NCBI GenBank assembly: GCA_022497145.1
Contig: MU385962.1
Coordinates: forward strand, 35,613 to 99,612
Direction of reading: 5' to 3'
DNA from: Rostrohypoxylon terebratum
Lineage: Eukaryota; Ascomycota; Sordariomycetes; Xylariales; Hypoxylaceae
Length of the DNA: 64,000 nucleotides
Part shown: in pieces, positions 37,035 to 47,735 of the stretch
Layout of the letters: every line of letters begins with the position of its first letter
How positions within the stretch are numbered: position 1 is the first letter of the stretch
Translations under genes and position numbers: made by a program
The notes under the pieces: model-generated
The model's input: only the letters and a program-made list of their open reading frames with translations
Databases searched by the model: none
What the model was told of the DNA's origin: nothing

Positions 37035-38588
37035 TCACCACCGTGATAATCTTTCCGGTCTTCCGGTACGTGTGTCTCTTGCATGCGACCTCCCAGCCCG
37101 CTCCTGTTTCTCGAGATGCTCAAAAAGCGCGTGCCTCGACCTGAATTCTCTGTTACATGCCAGACAATTGAAGGCCGGATCTGCCATCGGGGCTTGATAC
37201 TGGTTGTTGCGCCGCAGCTTTTCAGGCTTTCCGGTGTGAGTATCCCTTGCGTGGGACTTCCCAGCTCGCTCGCGTTCCTCAAGATGCTCGAAGAGGGCGC
37301 TCTTGTCGGAATAAGCCTTGCCACATGTCAAACATTTAAATGTTTTGCTCTACTACGTGTTAGATCAAGAATCAAGGGCAGAGGCCGTTGGGCTACTTAC
37401 TATGCGGTTGTCATAAGTCTGAGAACCGTAATTACCCTCCGGGTTGCCCTCCATGCTGGAATTGTCGTCATCGTCATCGGACGTGTATGTCGGTGGCCAG
37501 CTGTTAGATTGAGGTTCAACCTCCCTTTGTTGTACTGGGGGCGTGTTGATTCTTTCTCTTTCGAGCCTGATCGATGCCATCATCTCCTGCATGGAACTAT
37601 GCATCTTCTCGTTGGCCTCGTGTTGCTGACGCAATTGACCTTCAAGTTGCGCAACACGCTCTTGATACATCTTCTCGAAGGATACCCTTAGTTCTTGTCG
37701 ATCGCGGTCGAGCTTTTTAATGTTATCTAGAACCTCTTGTTGGTTTTGCCGTATAATCTCGGCTGTCTCGTTGTCTCGGGCTGCTAATGCTTCCTTCATC
37801 TCGGACTTCATTTCCTCCAACTCTCTTCGGTACTTTTCCCTCTCTACAGCCAGCGCGCTGTCCAGTTCAATACCCGCGCTTGTTTCATTCAAATCCTTAT
37901 GTTTGTCGACAATTTCCTCTTGAATTTTGAGCGTGATGGGGGCTTGGTTCGAAGTTACAAAGATCTTGAGAAGATCTCTGGCAGAATCCTTTGTATTGCG
38001 GTGTTGTCGAACTTGTGATCCTTGACGTGTCATCCAACCCCAGAACTCCTCTGTTTCGATGAGCTCTTTTTCTCGCTTGAGACCCATGCCTTCGTCTGGG
38101 AGACGTTCCCACATTGTCGTAGCTAGGATAACATGTTGAAGGGCTTTCGGTCCACAGAGCTTCTTGAACATGAGCAAGTTCTTCTTTGCAGAACCTTGCA
38201 TCCGGGTATCCGTGATGCGATGGAGATATATGATGCCGCTGAGCTGGATTTTCTGCTCATACGACATCCCCAGCCATGTAGCAATTTCCTTGAGGACTTC
38301 CTTGTCTGTGCGGTTTGTATCGTCAAATCCTGGTGTATCGACGAGGAAGACATTCCTGTTCGGAAACAACGAAGATTTATAAACTTCTACTCCCTGGGTA
38401 CCTCGAAGATGTTAGATTAAGCTTTTGAAATTGATAGCGGTTGGTTTCATCTTACAAGCTTGGAGATCATGGCCTATTTCTACCTGATTTTCCGTGCAAT
38501 GATTGATGAATGTGCTCTTCCCAGCCCCAGTAACGCCCATGACAGCGATGAACACATTGTCGTTAGCTGGCTGAGAAAACTGCGTCAT
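37035..38588 (-). CDS. AIG1/GIMAP-like GTPase with coiled coil and two C-terminal zinc fingers
   Basis: Exons 38588-38456, 38401-37401 and 37349-37035 (introns 54 and 51 nt, both with CTAAC) give 482 residues. GTPase motifs: P-loop GVTGAGKS (residues 18-25), DTPGFDDT switch II, and ATTMWE in place of the usual NKxD, as in the AIG1 branch. A conserved HRITDTRMQGS block follows. Residues about 220-350 are a charged coiled coil. The last exon adds two copies of a roughly 45-residue unit: FKCLTCGKAYSDKSALFEHL and FNCLACNREFRSRHALFEHL, each followed by ERAG(K/R)SHARDT, i.e. C-x2-C-x12-H-x10-H. Shared blocks with the divergent gene at 39382-40870 show they are paralogs. Role unknown; AIG1-like GTPases form membrane scaffolds or act in immunity. 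Confidence 0.88.
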
Positions 38589-39381
38589 GATGTTGAATTC
38601 TCTTTGGTGAAATGAAGCGTGAGTGTCACTAGAGAGGAACAAGGGATGGATACAAGTAACTGGTACTTAGTACTTGGTATGCATCTGTCTAGCAGATAGT
38701 TAGTTTTTTTCGACCAAAATTTGTGTCGATGGCACCGGTAATCTTGGATCTATATTGGAACTCGAAGATGTCAGATATCTAAAGATACATCATTTTAATT
38801 TCATTATCTCGCAGCCTGCTTCACTAGCTACATGTACAATCAGGGGTTAACGCATCGAGAAGCGCTGCGCTCTTCTCAAAAGTGAACTAGATATGCAGTC
38901 ATCACCAGTTTCCTCTGCCAAGAAGCGGCTTTGCATGAACCAGTTGTCATGAGCTGAAGGCCATTTGGGGGCTATAAATACTAGGAAAGTTAGTCCCTGA
39001 CTGAATTTGGAAATTGAATCCCGGTACTGAGTATAAGCGACCAGGGGTCACTGCAAAAGGGGGTGCTTATTCGTTGGAGATCGTTGCATTGGCCTTCCCA
39101 CAAAGCGAAGCCGACTGCTTGATTGATTTGCTATAGGTAGATCGTTGTATGATTACCAGGACAGGTCTTAGTGCGGCTGAGGATATGAGACAGGCTCGCG
39201 CGTGTATATCTACGAGACATAAATTCTACAACTCCTGATAACGTGAGGGTCTTGGGCATCTATTTGACTATTGTGGATACCGATACTTGAGCGGGCGTAG
39301 CATTATCAAGAATGTTTATCAGCTTCATTGAAGTCAAGGCCGATTTGTTCAGTGAGCACGGAATTATACTCAATCTTCAAG
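38589..39381. promoter_or_regulatory. Shared divergent promoter region of the two AIG1-like GTPases
   Basis: 793 bp between the start codons of two paralogous genes on opposite strands. AT-rich, with no gene inside. A bidirectional promoter is plausible from the arrangement only; no specific factor site is claimed. Confidence 0.5.
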
Positions 39382-40870
39382 ATGGAATTTCCAAACGTCG
39401 GGTAATTATCCAGAATTGACTTTCTAGGGAAGTTGCCCATCTAATTCTGACGACAACAGGGAATCAGATACGGTTGTCCTCGTGATGGGAGTAACGGGAT
39501 CCGGAAAAAGCTCATTCATATCAACAGTGCTCGAAGAAGATGTTGATATTGTGGGTCACAACCTCACTTCTCACACATCGGGAGTCGATTTCTTCACGCT
39601 AGAATACGAAGATGGGCGTCGTGTATTCCTTGTGGATACGCCCGGGTTTGACGATACATACCGTTCGAATGCCGAAGTCCTTAGAGATATTGCCTTTGTC
39701 CTAGCTCAAGTCTACCGCCATGGGTTGAGTGTGGCTGGAGTTATCTACATGCACCGCATAACCGACAATCGCGTTTCCGGATCTTCTGTTAAGAACCTCG
39801 AAATCTTGCGAAAGCTATGTGGTATGGATGCCTTCTCTAGAGTTGTGTTGACATCCTCCATGTGGGACTCTATCGAACAAGACACCGCACTTCTCCAGAA
39901 AGCTTTCAGTCATGAAGACCAGCTGAAGAACACAGAAAACTTCTGGGGATCACTGATTCGTGGAGGAAGCAATGTGATGAGGTGGACGGGAGATAGAGAG
40001 TCTGCCTTTGGTGCGATTAATCATCTTGTAAACCTTCGTGAGAAGTATGGAAGTATCACCTTGAAGATACAGAGGGAGTTGGTCGACCAAGAAATGAACC
40101 TAGACGACACTGAAGTGGGAAAGGAAGTTCAAGATGTTTTTGTTCAAGCTCTGGCAAAACACCAAGAAGACCTCCGAGACATAACGTCGCAATTCCGTCA
40201 GACGCTCCAAGATGGCAATAATAAAATGGCTCTTGAGTTACAAGAGACTTTGAACGCGACAAGGTACCAGATAGAAAACATACAGTCGTCACAATTAACC
40301 ATCCAGACAAGTCTAGAGAATCTCGCAAACGATAAGACACGGGAATACAGCAGAGTACTTGCACAGGTCCAGGAGGATCAACGGCGCATGATGGAAATGA
40401 TGAAACAGTGCCAAGAAGATTACCAAAAGCTAATAGAAGAGGAGAAGGCCAACATGGAAGTACTCCGAGAAGCCCAGAGGGAAAGCGAACTCGAAAGGCT
40501 TTCCCAAGCTGACACACTGTCCGTCTTGTCTGACAGCGAGGACGAAGTGGACGAAGAGCTTCGGAAGCAGATCAAAGAAGAACAAGCAGAGCTAGAAGAA
40601 AACAAGGCAGATCTGGACAAGAGGATGCGGCGCCAAAGGAGAAAGATGCTGATAAAGAAGAACTCGATTCCAGTACTAAGCATTCTAGCAGGAATAGGGG
40701 CCACGGTAGGAGGCGGCCTGTTGATCAACCCAGGCCTCATAGCCGCCGGAGTTGGACTCATGGCTAATGGCGCGTCAAAACTTAACTTCAGCAAGAAGCC
40801 ATATGCGAGAGAAGATGGGCCGCCTCCAACAACGGAGTCGATGATATCTTTGGCTTCGGAAGTGGATTAG
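39382..40870 (+). CDS. AIG1/GIMAP-like GTPase with coiled coil and glycine-rich hydrophobic tail
   Basis: A 20-nt first exon (39382-39401: MEFPNVG), a 58-nt intron and exon 39460-40870 give 476 residues. Motifs: GVTGSGKSS P-loop, DTPGFDDT, HRITDNRVSGSS, TSSMWD, and the same NTENFWG and TLKIQRELVD blocks as the paralog. Residues about 220-400 are a long coiled coil with an acidic SDSEDEVDEE patch and a basic KRMRRQRRKMLIKK cluster. Next comes a hydrophobic glycine-rich stretch (PVLSILAGIGATVGGGLLIN and LIAAGVGLMANGA) that could form a membrane hairpin. The zinc fingers of the paralog are absent. Proposed: a membrane-associated GTPase that assembles through the coiled coil. Function unknown. 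Confidence 0.88.
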
Positions 40871-41137
40871 GTTTGATGTGCTGTCAAGAATCCATCGCGC
40901 CACTCATACATGAATACTACTCGATTGTTGCTTGCTTGCTTGATGGATGGATGGGAATTATACATTTTCAAGCTTCAAATAAATTGAACATATCTCAAGC
41001 TGAACTACTCCCTATGGTTATCACCATAAGTGTCCTTCAGCTGAGCCCATCCTCGTACAAAGTTTTACCTACCTAGTAAGGGAGCTCCCGATCCTTGACT
41101 ATCATAAAACTGTTGAAAGGCTTTCTCTTTTCTTCCC

Positions 41138-41368
41138 CTACACGCTCAGCCCTTCTATAAGCTGGTTCTTGACAACGTTCAAAATTTGCCGGATCCCCTT
41201 CGCTCCATAGAACGTCTCATTAAAAGCCAGGCTCAGATTCAATCTATTCTGGAAAGTCCAGACAAAAGTATCCTCTTGCCGTGATAGGATCTCAAACCCA
41301 ACTCCGGTCACATCAACCTCGAATATATCTTCTGCGCTCCCATAGAATCGCTTGGTAAACTTCTCCAT
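41138..41368 (-). CDS. Possible small protein or gene remnant, unrecognised
   Basis: A 76-codon frame with ATG at 41368 (MEKFTKRFYGSAEDIF...). The composition is protein-like, with alternating hydrophobic strands (VDVTGVGFEIL, TFVWTFQNRLNLSLAF) and no low complexity. The frame stays open for another 11 codons upstream of the ATG, so this could be the last exon or remnant of something longer. No family recognised. Low confidence. Confidence 0.3.
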   Translation of the reverse strand: MEKFTKRFYGSAEDIFEVDVTGVGFEILSRQEDTFVWTFQNRLNLSLAFNETFYGAKGIRQILNVVKNQLIEGLSV

Positions 41369-41527
41369 AACACCAACACTGCTGATATCAATATCACTCA
41401 ACTAGCCCACCTCCCTACCTGCTCTTAAACCCACTAACCCCCCCTTCTCTTACGTGGGTAGACATATAAACCCTAAGAAGTTTTCTAACTTTAAGGGTCT
41501 AATGGTAGATTGGCTCAATGGTACAAT

Positions 41528-41640
41528 GGCCGGTGTGGCATGGTGGTGCTTACAATGGTTTCTACTGCTATGGCATAGTTTCCAAACAATAAGCACTAGC
41601 TTGGGGGTTCGATTCCCTCGACGGCCGAATTAACTTTTTT
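41528..41640 (+). tRNA. tRNA-like element, isotype unresolved (possible pseudo-tRNA)
   Basis: A strong T-arm GGGGG-TTCGATT-CCCTC (B-box GGTTCGATTCC) is followed by GACGGCC-G and a T9 Pol III terminator-like run. GGCCGGT at 41528-41534 pairs with GACGGCC at 41620-41626 at 6 of 7 positions, giving a 100-nt span that leaves room for an intron. An A-box-like TGGCATGGTGG follows the 5' acceptor strand. The D loop is too short and the anticodon arm cannot be placed with certainty, so no anticodon is given. It may be a degenerate tRNA; a second A-box-like TTGGCTCAATGG lies just upstream. Confidence 0.45.
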
Positions 41641-42732
41641 TTTCGCCAACTCCTTTTCCCCTAGGTAAGCTTAGACTATGTGGGTACGTACATATATCTG
41701 CTGCTTACTATATAATAGGCAGACGATTGTTCCCAGTATAAACATCTTCGCCCTCACTCCCGGACCAACGCAGCAGCTCTCCAAACAGCGCCGCATACCC
41801 CCCCTAATACTTCCGCACCCTTTTGTCCAACCATATCCCACCTCAACCTTCTTCATCCCTCCCGTTCTATATAGCCCCACCGCCGCAACCGGTTCCGGTC
41901 GATATGATCGTGCTAGTGTAATGCCTGTCCGCCTCACTCGTTCCCGCGATCGTGCAGTTCACCCCCGCAACACTAGCGTGCACGGCGGCCATTACGCTAA
42001 TGCCGCACGCTTCACATGCCTCTGCGATCGAGCAGCGCACTGTGCGTTCCGCAGGCAACGTGTATCGAATCGGTATAGGATCCCGATAGCGCGAGCGGTA
42101 TGCGCGTGTGTGGAGCTGCGGGTAGAGTATAGGTTGAATTTATGAAAGTAGACGGATGGGTCGAACAACAGGGCTAGGACGGCGTATAGGAGGACGCCGA
42201 CTTCGTCATTGTGCCGACGGGTGGCGTGTAAGAAAAACAGATGTCGTCGGATTGGGAGACGAAGACTACCTAGTCGTACATACGGGAAGGACCGGAATAT
42301 TGGGGTGACGTCTACGGCGTGTTCGGACGTACGGGAGACCCAGGCTTCGCGTGTGGACTCGTCCGTCGGAATGGTATAACTGAATCGGATCCCATCAGGG
42401 CTTACTTCGGCCGCAAGGTTTGGATGGTGGAAATGTAGGTGAGCTTAGGCAGTCTGGAAAAGACAAATAACCAGCCTATGCGAGTGATAGTGTCTGTCAA
42501 GTTAATGGCCTACTGGTCATATTTCCATGTGACCTCATTATCGTTCATCGGTCGCGAGAACCCCCTTTCCGAACTGAAACACCGCAGGTCATTTTGATTG
42601 AATCTAATATACGCAGCTAGGGTCGACCCAGAACAATACTCGCGATGCGTGATTGGCAGGCAATGCGGAAGCATGGCTGCAGCTAATGGTGCAGTAGTAT
42701 GAGACTAGAAAAGTGGTAAGTCGGAAGAAAGC

Positions 42733-42741
42733 TTTATAAAG
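42733..42741 (+). promoter_or_regulatory. TATA box of the SDR gene
   Basis: TTTATAAAG lies about 80 bp upstream of the ATG at 42819. Confidence 0.5.
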
Positions 42742-42818
42742 GGGGCATTGCCTCCGTGAAATGCGGCACGATTCTCCCTATCTACCAACTCAAAAATCGC
42801 CTGGGATTAACATTTAAT

Positions 42819-43816
42819 ATGGAAACCAAAGGTGTTGTTGTCGTGACTGGCGCTGGTAAGCAATCTACTCTTCAGCTCTTTGGCAATTTGATCAATCTTC
42901 CATTATACACACCAGAGTTCTCATGAAGCATAGGTAGCGGTATTGGCCGAGCAGCAGCCGAGCGCTTGACGTCTCTAGGGGCTGATGTGTTGGTATGCGC
43001 CGACCTGAATGTCGAGGCTGCCAAAGATACAGCAGCTATGTGTTCAAACATCGAGCGTTCCGATAATTCGAAATGTTCCGCATCTGCTCACGCTATCGAT
43101 GTACGTGACGAAGCTAGCATCGATAGCTTCATAGCCCAAGTTGCCGAGCGTCATGGCCGCATTGACGTGCTTGTCAATACTGCTGGTGTAAGTTTTCTGT
43201 CAAAATAAGAGTCGTGAGATCGATAGGTCATAATGGTTGACAAATCGGAAACTAGACGGCGGTATCAAAGCGAACGCTCATCCGTGATACCTCTCTCACT
43301 GAATGGCGCCGTCTCGATGATGAACATAATATTGGGTGTTTTCTGTTGACCCGCGCTGCACTGCGTGTCATGGATCGACAGGATGCCATCATCTTATCAC
43401 CGGCTATGGCTAACCGGTCTCCGGTTAGGGGTACCATAGTCATGCTTACCTCGATGGTTTCAGAGGGACCGGTTTTAGGTGCAGGTAATTATAACGCGGC
43501 AAAGTGTGCAGCTAAGGGGATGGTGCAAACAGCGGCCATCGAGAATGCCGCGAGAGGGATTCGAATTAACGCTGTGGCGCCATCATGGGTTTCGACGCCG
43601 ATGGGAGAGAAATTCATCAAAGGTTGCGGGCAGGATACTTATCGAGACATGCTTGGTGATATACCAATGGGAAGATTGGCGACGCCTGGCGAAATCGCAG
43701 ATGCGGTGGCGTTCCTTGCATCTCCGGCTTCGAGCTACGTGAATGGACACACGTTGGTGGTTGATGGCGGCGCATCAGTTACGTGGACAAACACGCCATT
43801 CGGAAGCAAGTCTTGA
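42819..43816 (+). CDS. Short-chain dehydrogenase/reductase (classical SDR)
   Basis: Exons 42819-42855, 42934-43187 and 43256-43816 join in frame to 283 residues. The cofactor loop TGAGSGIG is interrupted by intron 1. ADLNVEAA after the second strand suggests NAD(H) preference through the Asp. NTAG stands where NNAG is usual. The catalytic Ser is in MLTSMVSEG and the YxxxK pair in GNYNAAK. The end ASSYVNGHTLVVDGGASVTW is standard for the family. SDRs reduce or oxidise carbonyls and alcohols, and the C-terminal GG motif resembles the FabG-like/gluconate-dehydrogenase group. Substrate unknown. No neighbouring genes suggest a biosynthetic cluster. Confidence 0.92.
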
Positions 43817-44767
43817 TGTTGTATGTTGTATATTGTATGTTGCATGTTGCCTGTAGGTATGTATGTACCTAGTAGGTAGATCGCAGAAAAGGGGATCGGG
43901 GCGGAGAACACCGCCACACCCGAACATCTCCAACAGGAGCAACGGGAGCAACGGGAGCAATCCGGTAAACCGGTAATCCGATCCATCCTGCCATGTTATG
44001 GATAGGATCAATACGTGTGCGACTGCCCAGTGTGTGATTGTGCGTGACTGTGCGTGACTGTGCGACAGTAAAAATGATGTATCGATTTGTCGCTTAATAG
44101 AAGCAGGCTGGCTCTTGGCTTTTAGGCCTGGGAACTTGCATATTTTGCATATTTGATGTAGCAATGGATCTATTTATGGGCAGTGGCTGCTTACTTTGAT
44201 CGTGGGTGCCTTACGATTTAGGACCAAAATTTGGAAGTAACAACTTCAAAAAGGGGACCAACCCAACAGTCAAGGTTTCCTCCCGCCTCCTTCTTTTCCA
44301 TTTAACTCCCCATACCAAGGTCGCGGCCAAAAGTATAAAAGTTGGTACTACCGTATGATTTAGAGAATAGTACACTGTGAAGCTGCTCGTTCCAGTGGCT
44401 TAGCTATGTACCCTGCTACCTAAACTAGGTAACTAAATCCATGGATATGTCCTCGATTCTAGCGAGTCTATCCACTGGATTATAGTGAGTGGAGCGCTAA
44501 AAGGCCTAACTTTAAAAATCAATACAGTGTCCCGTGGTTATGTACAATACGTAAGCGCACACGGACCACCAGGGTTCTGGTCCATGTGCAAGACTTGGCC
44601 GCGACCTTGTTATTTGTGAAAGTTATTCTGTGATTAAATAAATACCCAATCTACCTAACCTAGCTAGACCTAGAGTGTTTTATTTTTTCTTTTCAAGTTT
44701 CTGATCAATTCTTAAGTCCTACCTCCAACAACAATTTTTCGCAAGTTGCGAGAATCGGCTTTTCAAG
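43817..44767. other. Intergenic spacer with short tandem repeats
   Basis: TTGTATGT-type units at 43818-43850, AGCAACGGG units (about 43937-43960) and GTGCGTGACT units (about 44040-44066). No gene seen. Confidence 0.6.
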
Positions 44768-47203
44768 ATGGCTGATCATACGGCGGCCACCCCGCTTCAG
44801 TCCAAAGACCACAAGACGTTGATGGACGTTATTGACAAACTGCGATCCAAGGGAATCAATCGCTATGTTAATCTTCCCCAAATCGTGGTCTGCGGCGATC
44901 AGTCGTCCGGCAAGAGTTCGGTGCTGCAAGCTATTTCGGGAATGTCTTTCCCTACCCAAGACAACTTATGTACAAGGTTTGCGACAGAATTAATCCTACG
45001 ACACACAGGTGAGAATGTGGAAGAGAAGTGCCATGTCTCCATCTCCCCTGGGATTGATCGCTCAAGCCAAGAAAAGGCTCGCCTAGAGCAGTTCCGGTAT
45101 TCTGAGATTCCCGACCAAAACAATATTGGCGCTCTTGTGGATAAGGCGAAGGAGGTCATGGGTGTCGGCAATGATCATGGTAGGACTTTTTGCAAAGACG
45201 TTCTTCGCATCGAACTATCAGGTCCTACACAGCCACATCTGACTATTGTCGATCTGCCGGGACTGTTTCGTGCCGGCAACAAGGACCAGTCCGCCGAAGA
45301 TGCCGCGATTGTGAAGTCACTTGTGGTTTCTTATATTGAAGAACCCCCGCAGTATAATCCTCGCTGTAGTCTCTGCTCAGAGCAACTTCGCCTTGCAAGA
45401 AGTTACTCAACTCGCGAGAGAGATTGATGTTCGTGGCACTAGAACACTCGGCCTCATTACGAAGCCAGATACTCTTGATGTTGGTTCTGCGAGTGAACAT
45501 GACTATTTTGACCTAGTGCAGAATAGAGATGTCAAGTTTAGACTCGGATGGCACGTCATACGAAACCGAGACTTTAAGTCTAGAAATGCGACCAACGAAG
45601 AGCGAGACCAGGCGGAGGCAGAATTCTTCGACCAAGGAGTCTGGGCCGGACTGCCTCGCTCCCAGAAAGGTGCTGGAAGCTTATGTACTCGGCTTAGTGA
45701 GGTACTGAAAGACCAAATCCTCGAACAATTGCCGGATGTCCTCGATGAGATACGGAGAGGGCTAGACCAAAGTTCTACTAGGCTTGAACAGCTTGGTGCA
45801 GCTCGTGGTAGCCTTGCAGAGCAACGCAAGTATCTACTTAATGCTAGTCACCAATTCTCAAACCTTATAACCGAGGCGAAAGATGGAATCTATCAAGACA
45901 AGTTCTTCGGTAACGCTCGGGAAGAAGCGGGATACCGTAAACGGCTCCGTGCGGTCGTCCAAAACACTCTGACCGAATTTTCTCACGAAATGCGCATCAA
46001 TGGACAAGCTAGAGAGATCGTCGAGAGGCTTGATACATACTCTGACCGAAACCAGATTTTACGACCCACTTATCTGAAGGAAGTGAAGCGTTTGATGAAG
46101 CGGACCCGAGGATGCGAGCTTCCCGGGACATACAACCCTCTAATAATCGGTGAGCTGTTCCATGAGCAGTGCGCGCCATGGAGAGGTTGGCTTGAGGATT
46201 TCTCAAGAAGAATATATGATGCAGTCGAGGCCACCGTCAATGCGGCATTGGCTTATATCGTGGACGAAGAGACCAAATCGAAACTTTGGGTTGAACTGAT
46301 CAATGGCGCCCTTGATCGACTGAATCGTCAGCTTCGGAGTAAAGTGAATGAGATCTTGCGACCCCATGAAGATGGCCATCCTATCACATATAACCACTAC
46401 CTTACCGATAACGTCCAGAAGATCAGAGCCAATCGCTTTAGAGCGCGCCTGAAAGAAGGCCTGGCCGAAGCGGGGTTTGATTCGAATGTAGTCCGTCCTA
46501 CAACCATCAACGCGGTTATAGACTCGCTTGTCAAGCATACAGAGGTAGACATGGAAACAGTGGCAAGTTCGGAAGCAATCGACTGGATGGAAGCTTACTA
46601 TCAGGTATGTACTCTTCATTGCATCGTAAGCAGCATGAAGTTAATCGTAAAATAGGTGGCATTGAAAAAGGTCGTGGATGATTTTAGCACGTTAGCAATC
46701 GAGGCATGCCTAATGTCCAAGTTGCCTCATTTGTTCACACCGGAGATCGTGTTCGACCTTAGCGACGACGTCGTCAGTATGATTGCAGCCGAAAGTTGGG
46801 AGGTGGTCGACGAGAGAAAGTTCCTCACAGAGAAGATCAAAGTTCTTAGCAGTGGCATGACGGAACTACAGCGTCTGGGCAAGCATCACCGACGTGCAAA
46901 TGGTATGTTAGCCGAATAACGGTCCTCTATCTTGTTAGATCCTGCGGCAGGCTGGGACTAATTTTTCCGACAGATTCCGAGAACGAAGACAGCGACGACG
47001 CGTCAGAGGCTAGCTCCCCGGACGAGAGCAATCCCCGAGTCGGTCAAATACTACGAATTCACCTGCCAAACAGAACTCAGGACAATTTCCGGAGACCCAT
47101 TCTTCATCAATTTCGAATGGATCTGAACCACAGTCACATCCAAAACCGATTTTCAATTTTAATGCGTCTGAGGGGTTTAAAATTAGACACCCTGCTCCAT
47201 TGA
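44768..47203 (+). CDS. Mx/dynamin-like GTPase with apparent 1-base frameshift
   Basis: The reading runs 44768 to about 45348, shifts frame in a C5 run at 45344-45348, continues to 46604, then exons 46656-46902 and 46974-47203. Dropping one C yields about 770 residues with no other break. GTPase motifs: GDQSSGKSS (G1), LCTRFATEL (G2), VDLPGL (G3), TKPD (G4). The break falls inside the invariant YI..PRSIILAVVSA segment: before it the frame reads YIEEP, after it PRSIILAVVS. The middle stalk and GED-like end are present; there is no PH or proline-rich domain, as in Mx/Vps1-type proteins. Family members tubulate or sever membranes or restrict intracellular targets. The final exon's reading after about 47040 is uncertain. 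Sequencing error or a recent pseudogene are both possible. Confidence 0.85.
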
Positions 47204-47735
47204 TTTTTAAGTCTGGATAGAGCTTCATGGAGTACTAGGAGCAAAGGGCACGCGGTGTATTGAGGGTATTCGTCTTCGTAGAGGTTGGATTCAAACAGAC
47301 AAAATGCAATCATGACAACACAATACCTAACTAAAGGAAAAGGAAATTCTGGATTTGTCAGATCAACTTAATGCCTAATGGCGGTGCATGAGGTGATGTG
47401 GAATTTCTGCTATATTAATCTGTGCTGTGTTGGTGACGAGGGCGAGGATTAGGGGTATTATTACGTAATTGTATAGGGTGCCAACGTAATGACCCCTTTC
47501 CCTATTTCATCACTCATTTGGCTGCACAAGCTCGAGGCACGGTGGAAGATACAAACGGCCATCTAAATAATCCGAGACGGAATTTCTAGTCAACGTCAGG
47601 TTATAAGAGAAGCTACTAGTAGGATATTGGTGGCTAATAAAAGGGGCCTGGTATCATCAAAGCAATCTGCGCTTCTTTGCTCAATTCTAAGAAGAAATTG
47701 CTAAAAAAATGGTGACTCTGAGAAATGTTTCGCGC
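47204..47735. other. Convergent spacer
   Basis: Only 3' flanks of two convergent genes; no further feature seen. Confidence 0.6.

Larger units (their letters stand above)
40871..42818. other. Intergenic spacer with tRNA-like element and a weak small frame
   Basis: Contains a possible small minus-strand coding remnant (41138-41368), a tRNA-like element (about 41528-41640) and a GC-richer block at 41750-42440. The last part has coding-like codons (about 42280-42440, YWGDVYGVFGRTGD...) but no start, no family match and an upstream stop; it may be a gene remnant. Confidence 0.45.

Noticed and set aside
37083..37691. 202-codon plus-strand frame
   Set aside because: Antisense to the coiled coil and zinc-finger exons of the minus-strand GTPase.
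39382..40870. Considered as a septin rather than AIG1-like GTPase
   Set aside because: It lacks the septin AGE and SUE motifs, and the MWD/HRITD blocks fit the AIG1-like group better.
41678..42145. 155-codon plus-strand frame
   Set aside because: Low-complexity Pro/Thr/Arg-rich, no ATG with context, overlaps frames on the other strand.
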